Shown here: positions 9,949-18,848 of the stretch, piece after piece
How positions within the stretch are numbered: position 1 is the stretch's first letter
Layout of the letters: each line of letters begins with the position of its first letter
Source: Arthrobacter gengyunqii
Lineage (GTDB): Bacteria > Actinomycetota > Actinomycetes > Actinomycetales > Micrococcaceae
Length of the DNA: 64,000 nt
Assembly: GCF_023022985.1 (NCBI RefSeq)
Contig: NZ_CP095461.1
Location: 1,550,001 to 1,614,000 of the forward strand
Reading direction: 5' to 3'
Position numbers and translations under genes: made by a program
Notes under the pieces: generated by a model
What the model was told of the DNA's origin: nothing
The model's database searches: none
The model's input: only the letters and a program-made list of their open reading frames with translations

Positions 9949-10480
9949 GAAGGTGGACCAGCGGCCTATCGGCCGCACGCCCCGCTCCAATTTGGCCATC
10001 GACACGTCTGTTTGATGCCGTGCGCAAGCTCTTTGCCGGCACGGGCGAGACCACGGCGCCCGGTACAACGAGGAAACCCTCGAAGTCACCTACCGCGGCA
10101 AGAACATTGCCGACGTGTTGGCCATGCGGGTGGGAACTGCTGCCGAGTTCCTCGCCGATATTCCGTCAGCTGCACGGAACCTGCAGACCCTGCTCGATGT
10201 CGGTCTGGGTTACCTTCGCCTGGGCCAGTCGGCCACTGAACTCTCCGGGGGCGAGGCCCAGCGCATCAAGCTGGCCACCGAGCTGCAGCGCGCCCGCCGC
10301 GGCCACCCTGTACCTGCTGGACGAGCCCACCACCGGCCTGCACCCCCAGGATGTGCGGTTGCTGCGGGCATAGCTGAACCGGCTCGTGGACACCGGGAAC
10401 ACCGTGGTGGTGGAACACTCCATGAACGTGCCGCGGACTGGGTCATCGACATGGGACCCTCCGGCGGCGACGCCGGGTTA
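9949..10480 (+). pseudogene. Decayed partial copy of the uvrA-like gene
   Basis: Closely matches the 3' part of the gene at 5825-8383 (bases about 7605-8293). It begins at KVDQRPIGRTPRSNLA and ends at [11 protein letters not shown]. The copy has lost about 135 bp around the zinc-finger pair CPTCQG/CPQCHG, carries several small deletions that break the frame, and has a CAG-to-TAG change at 10371-10373. The signature [11 protein letters not shown] survives in one frame. No start codon or upstream two-thirds remain. It is a duplicated, non-functional remnant. Confidence 0.9.
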
Positions 10481-10489
10481 GGCTGTGAC

Positions 10490-11056
10490 GTGCTTACCGA
10501 CCCGCAGGATTTCCCTGCCACCACCCTGCTTCACGGCATCCGGCTTAGCGTGTTGACCGACGCCGACGCTCCCGCTCTCGCAGCTGCCTACCGGCGAAAC
10601 CGGAACTATCTGGCGCCGTGGGAACCGCTGCGCCCGGACGCCTTCTTCACCGGGGAAGGCCAGCGCTCCGTCATCGAAGCCAAGCTGGCGCTGTTTCAGG
10701 CGGGGAGTGAAGTGCCCTGGGTCCTTGCCGATGGTGAACGGGTCATCGGAACCATCACACTGACCGGTATTGTCCGCGGACCGTTCCTCTCCGCGAATCT
10801 CGGCTACTGGATCGACGGGGAATACGCCAGACGGGGCCTTGGCACCGCGGCCGTGACCGCCGTCGTCGAAACGGCACGGGAACGTTTGGGCCTGCACCGG
10901 ATCCAGGCCGCGACCCTGCTGCACAACGCCGCGTCACAGCGGATTCTGGACAAATCCGGGTTCGCGCAGATCGGTCTTGCTCCCCGATATCTGAAAATTG
11001 CCGGCCGATGGCAGGACCACCTTCTGTTCCAGCGGATCCTCGAGGCGGCCAAGTGA
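10490..11056 (+). CDS. GNAT acetyltransferase, RimJ/RimL type
   Basis: 188 residues from GTG 10490. The RimJ/RimL pattern is clear: [39 protein letters not shown] (acetyl-CoA loop) and [20 protein letters not shown], then [15 protein letters not shown]. It probably acetylates a protein N-terminus or a small amine; the substrate is unknown. The open frame runs without a stop into the uvrA remnant upstream, so the exact start is uncertain. GTG 10490 is the first start codon beyond the remnant. It ends in a GTGA overlap with a second acetyltransferase, so the two are coupled. Confidence 0.85.
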   Translation: MLTDPQDFPATTLLHGIRLSVLTDADAPALAAAYRRNRNYLAPWEPLRPDAFFTGEGQRSVIEAKLALFQAGSEVPWVLADGERVIGTITLTGIVRGPFLSANLGYWIDGEYARRGLGTAAVTAVVETARERLGLHRIQAATLLHNAASQRILDKSGFAQIGLAPRYLKIAGRWQDHLLFQRILEAAK

Positions 11057-11580
11057 TCCCGGCACTCCGGCCCGCGTTGATCACCACGCCCCGACTGGTG
11101 CTGGAACCGCTGGGTGTCCAGCATGCAGCGGAAATGGCTGACGTGCTCGCGGGAACGGCCCTTTACCGGTACATCGGCGGCGCGGCACCGACAGCGGAGG
11201 AACTGGCACGACGGTACGCCGCCCAAACCGTTGGCGGATCACCGGACAGGCGGGAGATCTGGCTGAACTGGATCATCCGGGACAACGGTGCGGCGTGCGG
11301 CTTTGTTCAAGCGACGGTGTCGCAGGAAATGGACGGGCCGACGTCGTATGTTGCGTGGGTGGTGGGCGAGTCGTTCCAAGGCAGGGGCACAGCCACGGCG
11401 GCAGCCCGGGCGATGCTGGGCTGGCTTCGGATTCATACCCCCGGACCGGTCGCCGCGTTCATTCATCCCGAAAACCACGCCTCAGCGGCCGTCGCGCGGA
11501 AACTTGGGCTTGCAGCAACCGGGCTGATCGATGAGGACGGCGAGGAACGCTGGGACGACGGCGCAATGCGCACTCATTAA
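11053..11580 (+). CDS. GNAT-family N-acetyltransferase
   Basis: 175 residues starting at GTG 11053 inside the stop of the previous gene (GTGA). It begins with the usual [20 protein letters not shown]. The acetyl-CoA region is [20 protein letters not shown], and the end is [20 protein letters not shown]. The substrate is unknown. Coupling to the preceding RimJ-like gene suggests the two are expressed together. Confidence 0.88.
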   Translation: MIPALRPALITTPRLVLEPLGVQHAAEMADVLAGTALYRYIGGAAPTAEELARRYAAQTVGGSPDRREIWLNWIIRDNGAACGFVQATVSQEMDGPTSYVAWVVGESFQGRGTATAAARAMLGWLRIHTPGPVAAFIHPENHASAAVARKLGLAATGLIDEDGEERWDDGAMRTH

Positions 11581-11735
11581 TGGAGCCGGCAGAAAAGCGC
11601 AATATGTTCAACGGCTTCAGCACCGTCATCGGTGGAAATCAGCGGGTCTTTTCGTTGCGCCTGTTCCCGAAGTGCACCGACACCTGCAAGGGTGCCTGAG
11701 GGGGACACCGCACGCACTATGAGGAGTTGTTGACA

Positions 11736-13532
11736 ATGCTGTTTCCATTCACTCGACGGCTGGGTGCTGCCACCGCAGTTACCGCCGCCATCGCACTGAC
11801 ATTCGTTTCAATGGCCCCGGCTGCCGCCAAGCCCCCGCACCATGGCGGCAAGGACCAGACAACCACCGTCACGGTCCTGGGCACTTCGGACCTGCACGGC
11901 TACATCGAGAACTGGGATTACTTCAAGAACGGCGAGTACGACGACGCCGCCTCCAACGACGTCGGACTGGCCAAGATCTCCACCCTGGTGGACACGGTCC
12001 GGGCCGACCGTGGGAAAGCATCCACCCTGCTGATCGACGCGGGCGACACTATCCAGGGCACCTCGCTGACCGACTACTTTGCCAACACTGAACCGATTAC
12101 CGAGACCGGGGAAATCCACCCAATAGCTGCGGCCATGAATGCGATGGATTATGACGCAGCAGCACTGGGCAACCATGAATTCAATTACGGGCTGGATCTG
12201 CTGAGGAAGTTTGAAAGCCAGCTGGACTTCCCGCTGCTCGGAGCAAATGCAGTGGATGCTCAGTCCGGAAAGCCGGCATTCACGCCGTACATCATCAAAA
12301 CGGTGAAGACAAAGGGCAGCAAGCCCGTGAAGGTCGGCATCCTGGGCCTCACCAACCCCGGGGTGGCCATTTGGGACAAAAACAATGTCGACGGAAAGCT
12401 CACGTTCCCGGGAATTGTGGAACAGGCACAGAAATACGTGCCGAAAATGAAGGCACGCGGTGCGGACGTCGTGGTGGTCAGCGCCCACTCCGGAACCTCG
12501 GGAACCTCCTCCTACGGCTCCGAGCTGCCCCTGGAGAACGCGTCCACGCAGCTGGCCGAAACAGTCCCCGGCATCGACGCCGTCCTGGTGGGACACGCCC
12601 ATCAGGAAATCCCGGAACGCTTCGTCACCAACAAGACCACCGGAGACCAGGTGCTGCTGACCGAGCCGCTGAACTGGGGCATGCGCCTGTCCGTCATGGA
12701 CTTTGAATTAAAAAAGGTGCGCGGCCAATGGGACGTGACCTCGGCGTCGGCGTCTCTGCTGAATGCCAACACCGTTGAGGCGGATCCCGAAATTTCCAAC
12801 CTCGTGGCCGAACAGCACCAACGGGTCATTGACTACGTCAATACGCCCATCGGAACGGCCACCGAGTCCATGCCTGCGGCAGAGTCGCGCTACCGCGACA
12901 CGGCTGTCATGGACTTCGTGAACTCCGTTCAGGCCCAAGCGGTGGACCGGGCGCTCGACGGCGGCCCCAGCGCCGATCTGCCGGTGCTCTCGCTGGTGGC
13001 GCCCTTCAGCCGCACCGCGGAAATCCCTGCCGGTCCGGTGACCATCCGCGATCTGGCCGGGCTGTATGTCTTCCCGAACACCCTCTTCGGTGTCGAGATG
13101 ACGGGTGCTCAGATCAAGGACTACCTGGAGTATTCGGCGAAGTACTTCGTCCAGACGGCGCCGGGTGCCGCAGTGGATCCCGCCACTCTGACCAACGCAG
13201 ACGGCACCCCGGACTACAACTACGACATGATGTCCGGCGTTGATTATGACATCGACATCAGCCGCCCGGTGGGGGAGCGCATCGTCAACCTGAGCTTCAA
13301 CGGTGCTCCGGTGGATCCGGCGCAGCGGTTTGCGGTAGCTACGAATAACTACCGGCAGTCCGGCGGCGGCAACTTCCCGCACATCTCCACCGCGCCGGTA
13401 CTGGTGAACCAGCAGACGGAAATCCGCCAGCTGCTCATCGACTACGTGGTGGCCCAGGGAACCGTTGACCCGGCGGACTTCGCCGAGAACAACTGGCGCC
13501 TGGTGCGCGATGGGGTGCCCGTGTTCGACTAA
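11736..13532 (+). CDS. Secreted 5'-nucleotidase / cyclic phosphodiesterase family protein
   Basis: 598-residue exported metallophosphoesterase. ATG 11736 is chosen because GAGGAG ends nine bases before it; a TTG at 11727 abuts the ribosome site and is excluded. A signal peptide (RRLGAATAVTAAIALTFVSM then APAAA) precedes the catalytic domain. Metal motifs are TSDLHGYIENWDY, DAGDTIQGT, ALGNHEFNYG, VVVSAHSGT and VLVGHAHQE. The C-terminal 5'-nucleotidase domain begins near residue 365 and contains DLAGLYVFPNTLFGVEMTG and NNYRQSGGGNFP. It probably releases phosphate and nucleosides from nucleotides outside the cell. No cell-wall anchor motif at the C-terminus. Confidence 0.95.
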   Translation: MLFPFTRRLGAATAVTAAIALTFVSMAPAAAKPPHHGGKDQTTTVTVLGTSDLHGYIENWDYFKNGEYDDAASNDVGLAKISTLVDTVRADRGKASTLLIDAGDTIQGTSLTDYFANTEPITETGEIHPIAAAMNAMDYDAAALGNHEFNYGLDLLRKFESQLDFPLLGANAVDAQSGKPAFTPYIIKTVKTKGSKPVKVGILGLTNPGVAIWDKNNVDGKLTFPGIVEQAQKYVPKMKARGADVVVVSAHSGTSGTSSYGSELPLENASTQLAETVPGIDAVLVGHAHQEIPERFVTNKTTGDQVLLTEPLNWGMRLSVMDFELKKVRGQWDVTSASASLLNANTVEADPEISNLVAEQHQRVIDYVNTPIGTATESMPAAESRYRDTAVMDFVNSVQAQAVDRALDGGPSADLPVLSLVAPFSRTAEIPAGPVTIRDLAGLYVFPNTLFGVEMTGAQIKDYLEYSAKYFVQTAPGAAVDPATLTNADGTPDYNYDMMSGVDYDIDISRPVGERIVNLSFNGAPVDPAQRFAVATNNYRQSGGGNFPHISTAPVLVNQQTEIRQLLIDYVVAQGTVDPADFAENNWRLVRDGVPVFD

Positions 13533-13550
13533 GCCGCCGGGAATCTGATC

Positions 13551-13985
13551 TCAGCCGGCGTCGCTCTGCTCCAACCAGGACTTGAACCTGGAGTACAGCT
13601 GAGGGGTGTCCTGTTCCACGGCATCGGCTGTGGCGCCGGTCAGTCCCGACAGCCGGACACTAAACATGCATTCCCGTTCGCCCATCGGCGTGATCAGGTA
13701 CTCCAGCTCACCGGCGGGCTCATTAGCCACCCGGTCATCCCATCGGGCATCAAAGGTCAGGACCAGCCGGTACGGGGCGTCGGCCACCTCGACTGACCCG
13801 ACGATGAGGTTGTTGCCGTCCGCGTGCAGGGCATAATCACTTCCCGGCTCCATGGTTCCGCGCAGGCTGGAATTCCACATCCAGCTGCGCGGAACATTGG
13901 AGGCCGTCAGTGCACGCCACACGTCCTCGGGCGGGGAGGCCAAAGCCGTGGAGTAAATGGTTTCTGTGGATGCGGCGGAGGGCAT
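13551..13985 (-). CDS. SRPBCC/AHSA1-like protein
   Basis: 144 residues. ATG 13985 is chosen (GAAAGG nine bases upstream) over a TTG at 14003. The sequence has the START-like pattern ETIYSTALASPPEDVWRALT, MWNSSLRGTMEPGSDY, RLVLTFDARWDD and a long C-terminal helix. Such proteins bind small hydrophobic ligands or act as ATPase activators; the ligand is unknown. It stops 18 bp from the converging nucleotidase gene. Confidence 0.82.
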   Translation of the reverse strand: MPSAASTETIYSTALASPPEDVWRALTASNVPRSWMWNSSLRGTMEPGSDYALHADGNNLIVGSVEVADAPYRLVLTFDARWDDRVANEPAGELEYLITPMGERECMFSVRLSGLTGATADAVEQDTPQLYSRFKSWLEQSDAG

Positions 13986-14364
13986 GACGGCAAACCTTTC
14001 CAATCAGTAAGGGATTCCCAATTTGCAGGGGGCCTGAATCGGAGACCGGCGGAAAGGAGCGCAGTAACCTAATCGGGTGCGCTGAGACTAAGCCAGCGGG
14101 CCGCCTGGCACCAGCGCAGTATGCCGGATTGTTATGCCGGTTGTTACCGATGGCATGCGGTGCGCTAGCGCAGCAGAGAGCTGTCGGTGAGATTCTCGAC
14201 CGGCTCCTGGCAATGCCGCCGGTGGAGGTGCCGACAATCCGGACCCGGGCTCCCGTGGTCAGCGCCGCGTTTTTGTTATTCGAGGGCAGGCACGGCGACA
14301 TACTAGCCGCGGGTCATCTCCCCGGCGGCATTCCGTCAAAGATAACCGCATATACCTGCTTCCT
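13986..14364. other. Intergenic region without a convincing gene
   Basis: Contains a perfect 12-bp palindrome TGCGCTAGCGCA at 14161-14172 and, just before it, a direct repeat ATGCCGG(A)TTGTT at about 14121-14145. No reading frame here shows a ribosome site or protein-like composition. The following 146 bp are the repeated leader element. Confidence 0.5.
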
Positions 14365-14510
14365 CATAAATACAAAAGATGTCCGCACCAAATCGGAACC
14401 AATATTTCGCAAATGTCTCATTATGAAGGCTTGCATTCATCCCGGAATCCAAACAGGCCTTACCTTTATCCCGTCTCACTTTCACTCGCGTATTTGTACT
14501 AAGGGGATCA
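14365..14510 (+). repeat. ~145-bp element, copy B, leading into the metalloprotease gene
   Basis: Similar to 8900-9045. Its 3' end GGGGATCA supplies the ribosome site (AAGGGG, 14501-14506) for the gene at 14512. A 30-codon frame, ATG 14423 to TGA 14513-14515, runs through it and overlaps the metalloprotease TTG. Copy A has the matching frame from a GTG, with 12 of 28 residues identical, but without the closing stop. A promoter/leader element is the simplest reading; a coupled leader peptide is possible. Confidence 0.5.
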
Positions 14511-14511
14511 C

Positions 14512-16335
14512 TTGACCAGGAAAAACAGGTGCGGAAATTTGCGGCAGGCGGCTGTGCTGGCCGTCAGCAGTGCGCTTCTGCTCACTCCCATGGCTGCTGT
14601 TGCGGCCCCGTCCCACGAACCGGCTCCAGGCAGCGGCACCGTTTCAGGTGCCCCGGACGCTGAGGGGCAGATGTCCCGGATCGATGACCGGCCTGACCAG
14701 GCTGCCGATGAGCGGCGGGCGCTGAACCAGCAGGCGGTGGAAAAGGTTATCCGCGGCGAGGCCCAGCCCAAGACCCGCGGCGGCTCACAGTCCGTGCAGG
14801 TGGCCCCGGGGCAATGGGCCGAGTACGGACTTGAAGACAGCGACCAGATCCTGTCCTTCCTCATCGGCTTCGGCGACCAGTCCGATCCGCGTTTCCCGAA
14901 TTCTGCACCGGGACCTTCACAGAACCAAATTCCCGAACCGGACCGGAGCGCGGACAACTCGACCTATTGGGAGCCGAAGTTCGACCGCGAGCATTATCAG
15001 GACATGTTCTTCGATCCGCAGGAAGAGTCCATGAAGACCCTCTTCGAGGAGCTTTCCAGCGGCCGGTACACGGTGGACGGTGACGTCAGCGATTGGGTGA
15101 CTGTGCCCTACAGCTCGGCCAGCTACGGCGAGACCGAGAGCCAGACGGACATGACCCGCTTCGTGCAGGACGCTGCAGACGCCTGGTACGACGCCCAGCT
15201 CGAGGCCGGCAAGTCGGCAGCCGATATCGAGACGTATTTGGCCACGTTCGATCAGTGGGACCGCTACGACTACAACAACAACGGCAACTTCGACGAGCCC
15301 GACGGCTACATTGACCACTTCCAGGCAATCCATGCCGGCGAGGGCGAAGAAGCCGGTGCGCCGTCGTCGGCCATCTGGTCCCACCGCTGGTCCGTGGGAC
15401 AGGCGGGGCGCGGCACCCAGGGGCCGGCAATGAATCTCTACGGCGGCATCAGGATCGGCGATTCCAGCCTGTGGATCCGGGACTACACCACCGAGCCCGA
15501 AAACGGCGGACTGGGTGTTTTCGCCCACGAGTATGCCCACGACCTGGGCCTGCCGGACCTTTATGACACCGCCGGCGGTGACAACGGCACCGGCTTCTGG
15601 ACTCTCATGAGTTCCGGATCGTGGCTGGGCCACGGCGACGGTTCCATTGGCACCACACCAAACCACATGGGCGCCTGGGAGAAACTGCAGCTCGGCTGGC
15701 TCGACTATGACGTTGCCGCCACCGGAAAGAAATCCACGCACATGCTCGGCCCGTCCTACCACGCGACCAAGAAGCAGCAGGCGCTGGTGGTCACGCTGCC
15801 TCGTGATGCGCAGGGCAACGGCCGGTATTACATCGCGGAGAATCGCCAGTACATCGGTTATGACACAACGCTGAAAACCGGCCCGTACAACTTTGGCTGG
15901 GCAGTCAGTGCGCCGGACACGGTGGAGCACTATCCGTACCAAAACGGGCTGCTGATCACCTACTGGAACGCCGGACAGCGCAACAACAACACCGCACAGC
16001 ATCCCGGTGCGGGCCTGGTGCTTCCCGTGGATTCACATCCCCAGAGCCTGGTCTGGTCCGACGGCGCCTTTGCCCGCAACCGAATCCAGAGCTTTGATGC
16101 GACCTTCGGCAAGGAAGCGACCGACCCGATCAGCCTGCACCGCGAGACGGCGGCCGGCATGACCACACTCAACGTTCCGTCCCGGCCCGGCGTCGCCGTC
16201 TTCGATGACACCAACCCGAATGCCTACTACGATCCGGCCAACCCCCAGGCCAGCGTGGTGGTGGCCGGAACCGGCACCAAGATCCAGGTCATCCAGAGCA
16301 ATCCCAAGGGAATGATGACCGTACGGGTTAACTAG
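14512..16335 (+). CDS. Secreted M6-type metalloprotease (immune inhibitor A family)
   Basis: 607 residues from TTG 14512, with AAGGGG five bases upstream. A signal peptide (LRQAAVLAVSSALLLTPMAA then VAA) is followed by a pro-region to about residue 110. The M6 peptidase domain includes SFLIGFGDQSDPRFP, FDEPDGYIDHFQAIHAGEG and the zinc motif HEYAHDLGLPD, where HEXXH is seen directly. FWTLMSSGSWLG and HMGAWEKLQLGWL follow. Immune inhibitor A enzymes degrade extracellular proteins. No C-terminal anchor is visible, so it is probably released. The leader is shared with the element at 8900-9045. A hairpin follows the stop. Confidence 0.93.
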   Translation: MTRKNRCGNLRQAAVLAVSSALLLTPMAAVAAPSHEPAPGSGTVSGAPDAEGQMSRIDDRPDQAADERRALNQQAVEKVIRGEAQPKTRGGSQSVQVAPGQWAEYGLEDSDQILSFLIGFGDQSDPRFPNSAPGPSQNQIPEPDRSADNSTYWEPKFDREHYQDMFFDPQEESMKTLFEELSSGRYTVDGDVSDWVTVPYSSASYGETESQTDMTRFVQDAADAWYDAQLEAGKSAADIETYLATFDQWDRYDYNNNGNFDEPDGYIDHFQAIHAGEGEEAGAPSSAIWSHRWSVGQAGRGTQGPAMNLYGGIRIGDSSLWIRDYTTEPENGGLGVFAHEYAHDLGLPDLYDTAGGDNGTGFWTLMSSGSWLGHGDGSIGTTPNHMGAWEKLQLGWLDYDVAATGKKSTHMLGPSYHATKKQQALVVTLPRDAQGNGRYYIAENRQYIGYDTTLKTGPYNFGWAVSAPDTVEHYPYQNGLLITYWNAGQRNNNTAQHPGAGLVLPVDSHPQSLVWSDGAFARNRIQSFDATFGKEATDPISLHRETAAGMTTLNVPSRPGVAVFDDTNPNAYYDPANPQASVVVAGTGTKIQVIQSNPKGMMTVRVN

Positions 16336-16392
16336 GCGAAGACCGACGCAGCGACGACCAAGTAGGCGACGCGGCGCATCTGAGCCGGTAAT

Positions 16393-16433
16393 GCAAAGGG
16401 CGTGGTCGGGGAATCCCGGGCCGCGCCCTTTGC
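16393..16433. terminator. Bidirectional terminator-like hairpin
   Basis: Perfect 10-bp stem GCAAAGGGCG (16393-16402) / CGCCCTTTGC (16424-16433), lying between the ends of the converging metalloprotease and ribonuclease D genes. It can serve both. Confidence 0.7.
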
Positions 16434-16467
16434 CTTGCCGCGGGTTGCCGAAGCGGTCCGCCTGGTC

Positions 16468-17763
16468 CTACCGTGAACCCGCGGTGTCCTTTTCCTTCTC
16501 CACCAGCGGATCCGGATCCAGGAAGGCCACGGTGAGCACAGCGGCCGTCTGCTCCACCTGCCATTCCCGGGCGCCGAGGTTTCTCAGCGCTGAGCTGATG
16601 GTGTCCAGGTTGATCTGTGCCGGGGGACGCCAGGCGACGCGTCGGAGGGTATCCGGGGTCAGGAGATTCTCGATCGGCAGATTCAGCTGCTCGGCGACTG
16701 CTGCCAGGCGCGGCTTTGCCGTTTGGAGGCGGGCTGCTGCCTCCGGATCATTCTTGGCCCAGACCCGTGGAGGCGGCGGCGCATGGGTCGGGATGTGCAG
16801 CGGCGGCAGGTCTGTGGTGGACCGGGCTGCCGAAATGCAGCGCAGCCAGCGCGGTGCTTCCTTCTGCGCGGCTCGTCCGTGAAAGCCCGGAGTGCCCAGC
16901 AGCTGCGGAACCGTGGTGGGCATGGCCCGTGCCGCGGCCACAATGGCCGAGTCGGGAATGAGCCGGCCCGGTGCGGTGTCGCGGTTCTCTGCCAGGTGCT
17001 CGCGTTCGGTCCACAGTTCGCGGACTGCGGCCAGCTGCCGGCGGTCGCGCAGCTGGTGCATGCCGCTGGTGCGCCGCCACGGGTCCACGCGGGGGGCCGA
17101 CGGCGGTGCGGTGCGGATGGCTTCAAACTCCTGTTCCGCGAAGGCGAGCTTCCCGGCGTCGTCGAGCACCTTGATGAGCTCAATCCGCAGTTCCGCGAGC
17201 ACCTCAACGTCCAGGGCTGCGTAGCGCAGCCACGGTTCCGGCAGCGGGCGGGTGGACCAGTCGGCTGCCGAATGCTCCTTGGCCAGGGTGAAGCCGAGCA
17301 GGTTTTCGATGACGGCGGCCAGGCCGACGCGCGGCAGTCCCGCCAACCGTGCGGCGAGTTCCGTGTCGAAGAGCTTGTCGGGCCACATGCCCAGTTCGGA
17401 CAGGCAGGGCAGGTCCTGGGTGGCGGCATGCAGGATCCATTCCACGCCCTGCAGTGCATCGTTGATGATGTCCAGATTGTCGAACGGTTCCGGATCGATC
17501 AGCCAGGTGCCGGAGCCTTCCCGGCGGATCTGGACCAAAAAGGCGCGCTGCCCGTAACGGAAGCCTGAGGCTCGTTCGGCGTCGACGCCGGCAGGTCCCG
17601 TGCCGGCCGCGAGTGCCTTGGCCGCCCGTTCCAGTCCGCGGGGCGTGTCAATGACGAGCGGCACCCCGTCCTTGGGTGCTTCCAGCAGCGGGAGCGCATC
17701 CGGCTCGGCGTTCGGGTCAGTGGAAGTGGTGTGCGTGGGGGAGCCGGGTATCTGCGCGGTCAT
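16468..17763 (-). CDS. rnd: Ribonuclease D-like 3'-5' exonuclease with HRDC domain
   Basis: 431 residues. The DEDD exonuclease core is at about 35-210: VDAERASGFRYGQRAFLVQI (first acidic motif as DAE), LHAATQDLPCL, then LAAVIENLLGF and LRYAALDVEVLAEL (third motif). An HRDC domain follows at about 225-310 (MHQLRDRRQLAAVRELWTER). It trims structured RNAs such as tRNA precursors in the cytoplasm (family role). GGAG lies five bases before the ATG. It lies 88 bp downstream of DUF3000, a pairing common in Arthrobacter-type genomes. Confidence 0.93.
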   Translation of the reverse strand: MTAQIPGSPTHTTSTDPNAEPDALPLLEAPKDGVPLVIDTPRGLERAAKALAAGTGPAGVDAERASGFRYGQRAFLVQIRREGSGTWLIDPEPFDNLDIINDALQGVEWILHAATQDLPCLSELGMWPDKLFDTELAARLAGLPRVGLAAVIENLLGFTLAKEHSAADWSTRPLPEPWLRYAALDVEVLAELRIELIKVLDDAGKLAFAEQEFEAIRTAPPSAPRVDPWRRTSGMHQLRDRRQLAAVRELWTEREHLAENRDTAPGRLIPDSAIVAAARAMPTTVPQLLGTPGFHGRAAQKEAPRWLRCISAARSTTDLPPLHIPTHAPPPPRVWAKNDPEAAARLQTAKPRLAAVAEQLNLPIENLLTPDTLRRVAWRPPAQINLDTISSALRNLGAREWQVEQTAAVLTVAFLDPDPLVEKEKDTAGSR

Positions 17764-17851
17764 AAGGACTCCAGTCTATCGAGTCCAGCGGTGCCGCAGT
17801 GACACACAGCGCCTCCGACCGGTTCGCCGGGCTCGATCAGGGCGTGTCGCC

Positions 17852-18490
17852 CTAGCTTCGGCGCACCCGGGGCAGCGGAGTCACGCCCTCGGGCAGGGGA
17901 GGGAGGCCGGCGAACGTGCAGACCATGTCCGACCAGGCCTCCAAATGTGCTTGGACGTCAGCGGCATCCGGAGTCCAGGAGGCACGCAGCTCAATATCGA
18001 TGGCGTCGCCTCGTCCGGCCAGCGTTCCGTAGCTTTCCGAGAGGATGCGGGTGGCCGTTCCGCCGGCGTTGGAATATCCGGCATGGTGTTCCTGCAGGGC
18101 TTCCACCAGCCAGGTCCAGGCGACGGAGCCAACAAGTTCGTCGTTGCCCATATCCGGTTCCAGCTCGGCTCGGATGTAGGTCACGATTCGGAAGGTTCCG
18201 TTCCACACATCGGACCCCTCGGGGTCATGCAGCAGGATGAAGCGGCCTGCCGCCAGCTCGGTCTGCTCCGGAACGACGATTCCGGACGGCCCGTGGCCGA
18301 GTCCTTCGTCGCGTGCCAGCGGGCCGCTTGCCAGGACCTCGGCACCGAGCGACACCGCGAACGGCGCCAGCCGGGCCGGCGCCGGAATCTCGTTCAGGTG
18401 CAGCTCAGGACGGCACTGCGCACGCCGCAGGGAACCGAGGGCTTTCAGGAAGTCTGGGGGTACTTGTGATAAGTCACCGATTGCACTCAC
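17852..18490 (-). CDS. DUF3000 domain protein
   Basis: 212 residues. It matches the actinobacterial DUF3000 family by FLKALGSLRRAQCRPELHLN, GRFILLHDPEGSDVWNGTFR, VGSVAWTWLVEALQEH and the late DIELRASWTPDAADVQAHL. No signal or membrane segment, and the biochemical role is unknown. It precedes ribonuclease D on the same strand and is probably cotranscribed. The GTG start at 18490 has GAAGG nearby, but the exact start is not certain. Confidence 0.88.
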   Translation of the reverse strand: MSAIGDLSQVPPDFLKALGSLRRAQCRPELHLNEIPAPARLAPFAVSLGAEVLASGPLARDEGLGHGPSGIVVPEQTELAAGRFILLHDPEGSDVWNGTFRIVTYIRAELEPDMGNDELVGSVAWTWLVEALQEHHAGYSNAGGTATRILSESYGTLAGRGDAIDIELRASWTPDAADVQAHLEAWSDMVCTFAGLPPLPEGVTPLPRVRRS

Positions 18491-18582
18491 CTTCGCAGAC
18501 TACGGGTGCGGGTCTGCGGCGGAGGTTGAGGCTCGCCGAAGTATCCCTTTTGTTACCTGCCCAGCTTCTTACGAGATCCAGC

Positions 18583-18735
18583 CTAGGCCGGGGGCTCCTG
18601 CTGCGGGAGGGTCCCGTGGTTTGACCGCCGGCCCGGAGAATTCTTTCTCACGAAATGCACCAACCCCGCGATGGCGGCAACAATCAGGACAACGATGACC
18701 AAGACTGTTATGTGCCAGAGCTGGATGGAATCCAT
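18583..18735 (-). CDS. Small single-helix membrane protein
   Basis: 50 residues from ATG 18735, with AGGA five bases upstream. One transmembrane helix (LWHITVLVIVVLIVAAIAG) is followed by HFVRKN and a short polar tail. Function unknown. It stands alone between DUF3000 and the terminator of the threonine aldolase gene. The good ribosome site and clean helix support a real gene. Confidence 0.6.
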   Translation of the reverse strand: MDSIQLWHITVLVIVVLIVAAIAGLVHFVRKNSPGRRSNHGTLPQQEPPA

Positions 18736-18790
18736 GGTGTTCCTGCTTTCGCTGATCCGTGGGGCCGCGTTTCGTCCCACAGTAGCCCAC

Positions 18791-18830
18791 GGCCGGTGCC
18801 GGGCCCTGCAGGCGGAGCCCGGCACCGGCC
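18791..18830 (-). terminator. Strong hairpin after the threonine aldolase gene
   Basis: Perfect 14-bp stem GGCCGGTGCCGGGC / GCCCGGCACCGGCC with a 12-nt loop, 18 bp past the aldolase stop on the minus strand. Confidence 0.75.
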
Positions 18831-18848
18831 GGGGCAGGAATGCCGGCT

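Noticed and set aside
14129-14515. 128-codon frame before the metalloprotease gene
   Set aside because: The first 98 codons look non-coding and there is no ribosome site; only the last 30 codons, within the repeated element, deserve attention.
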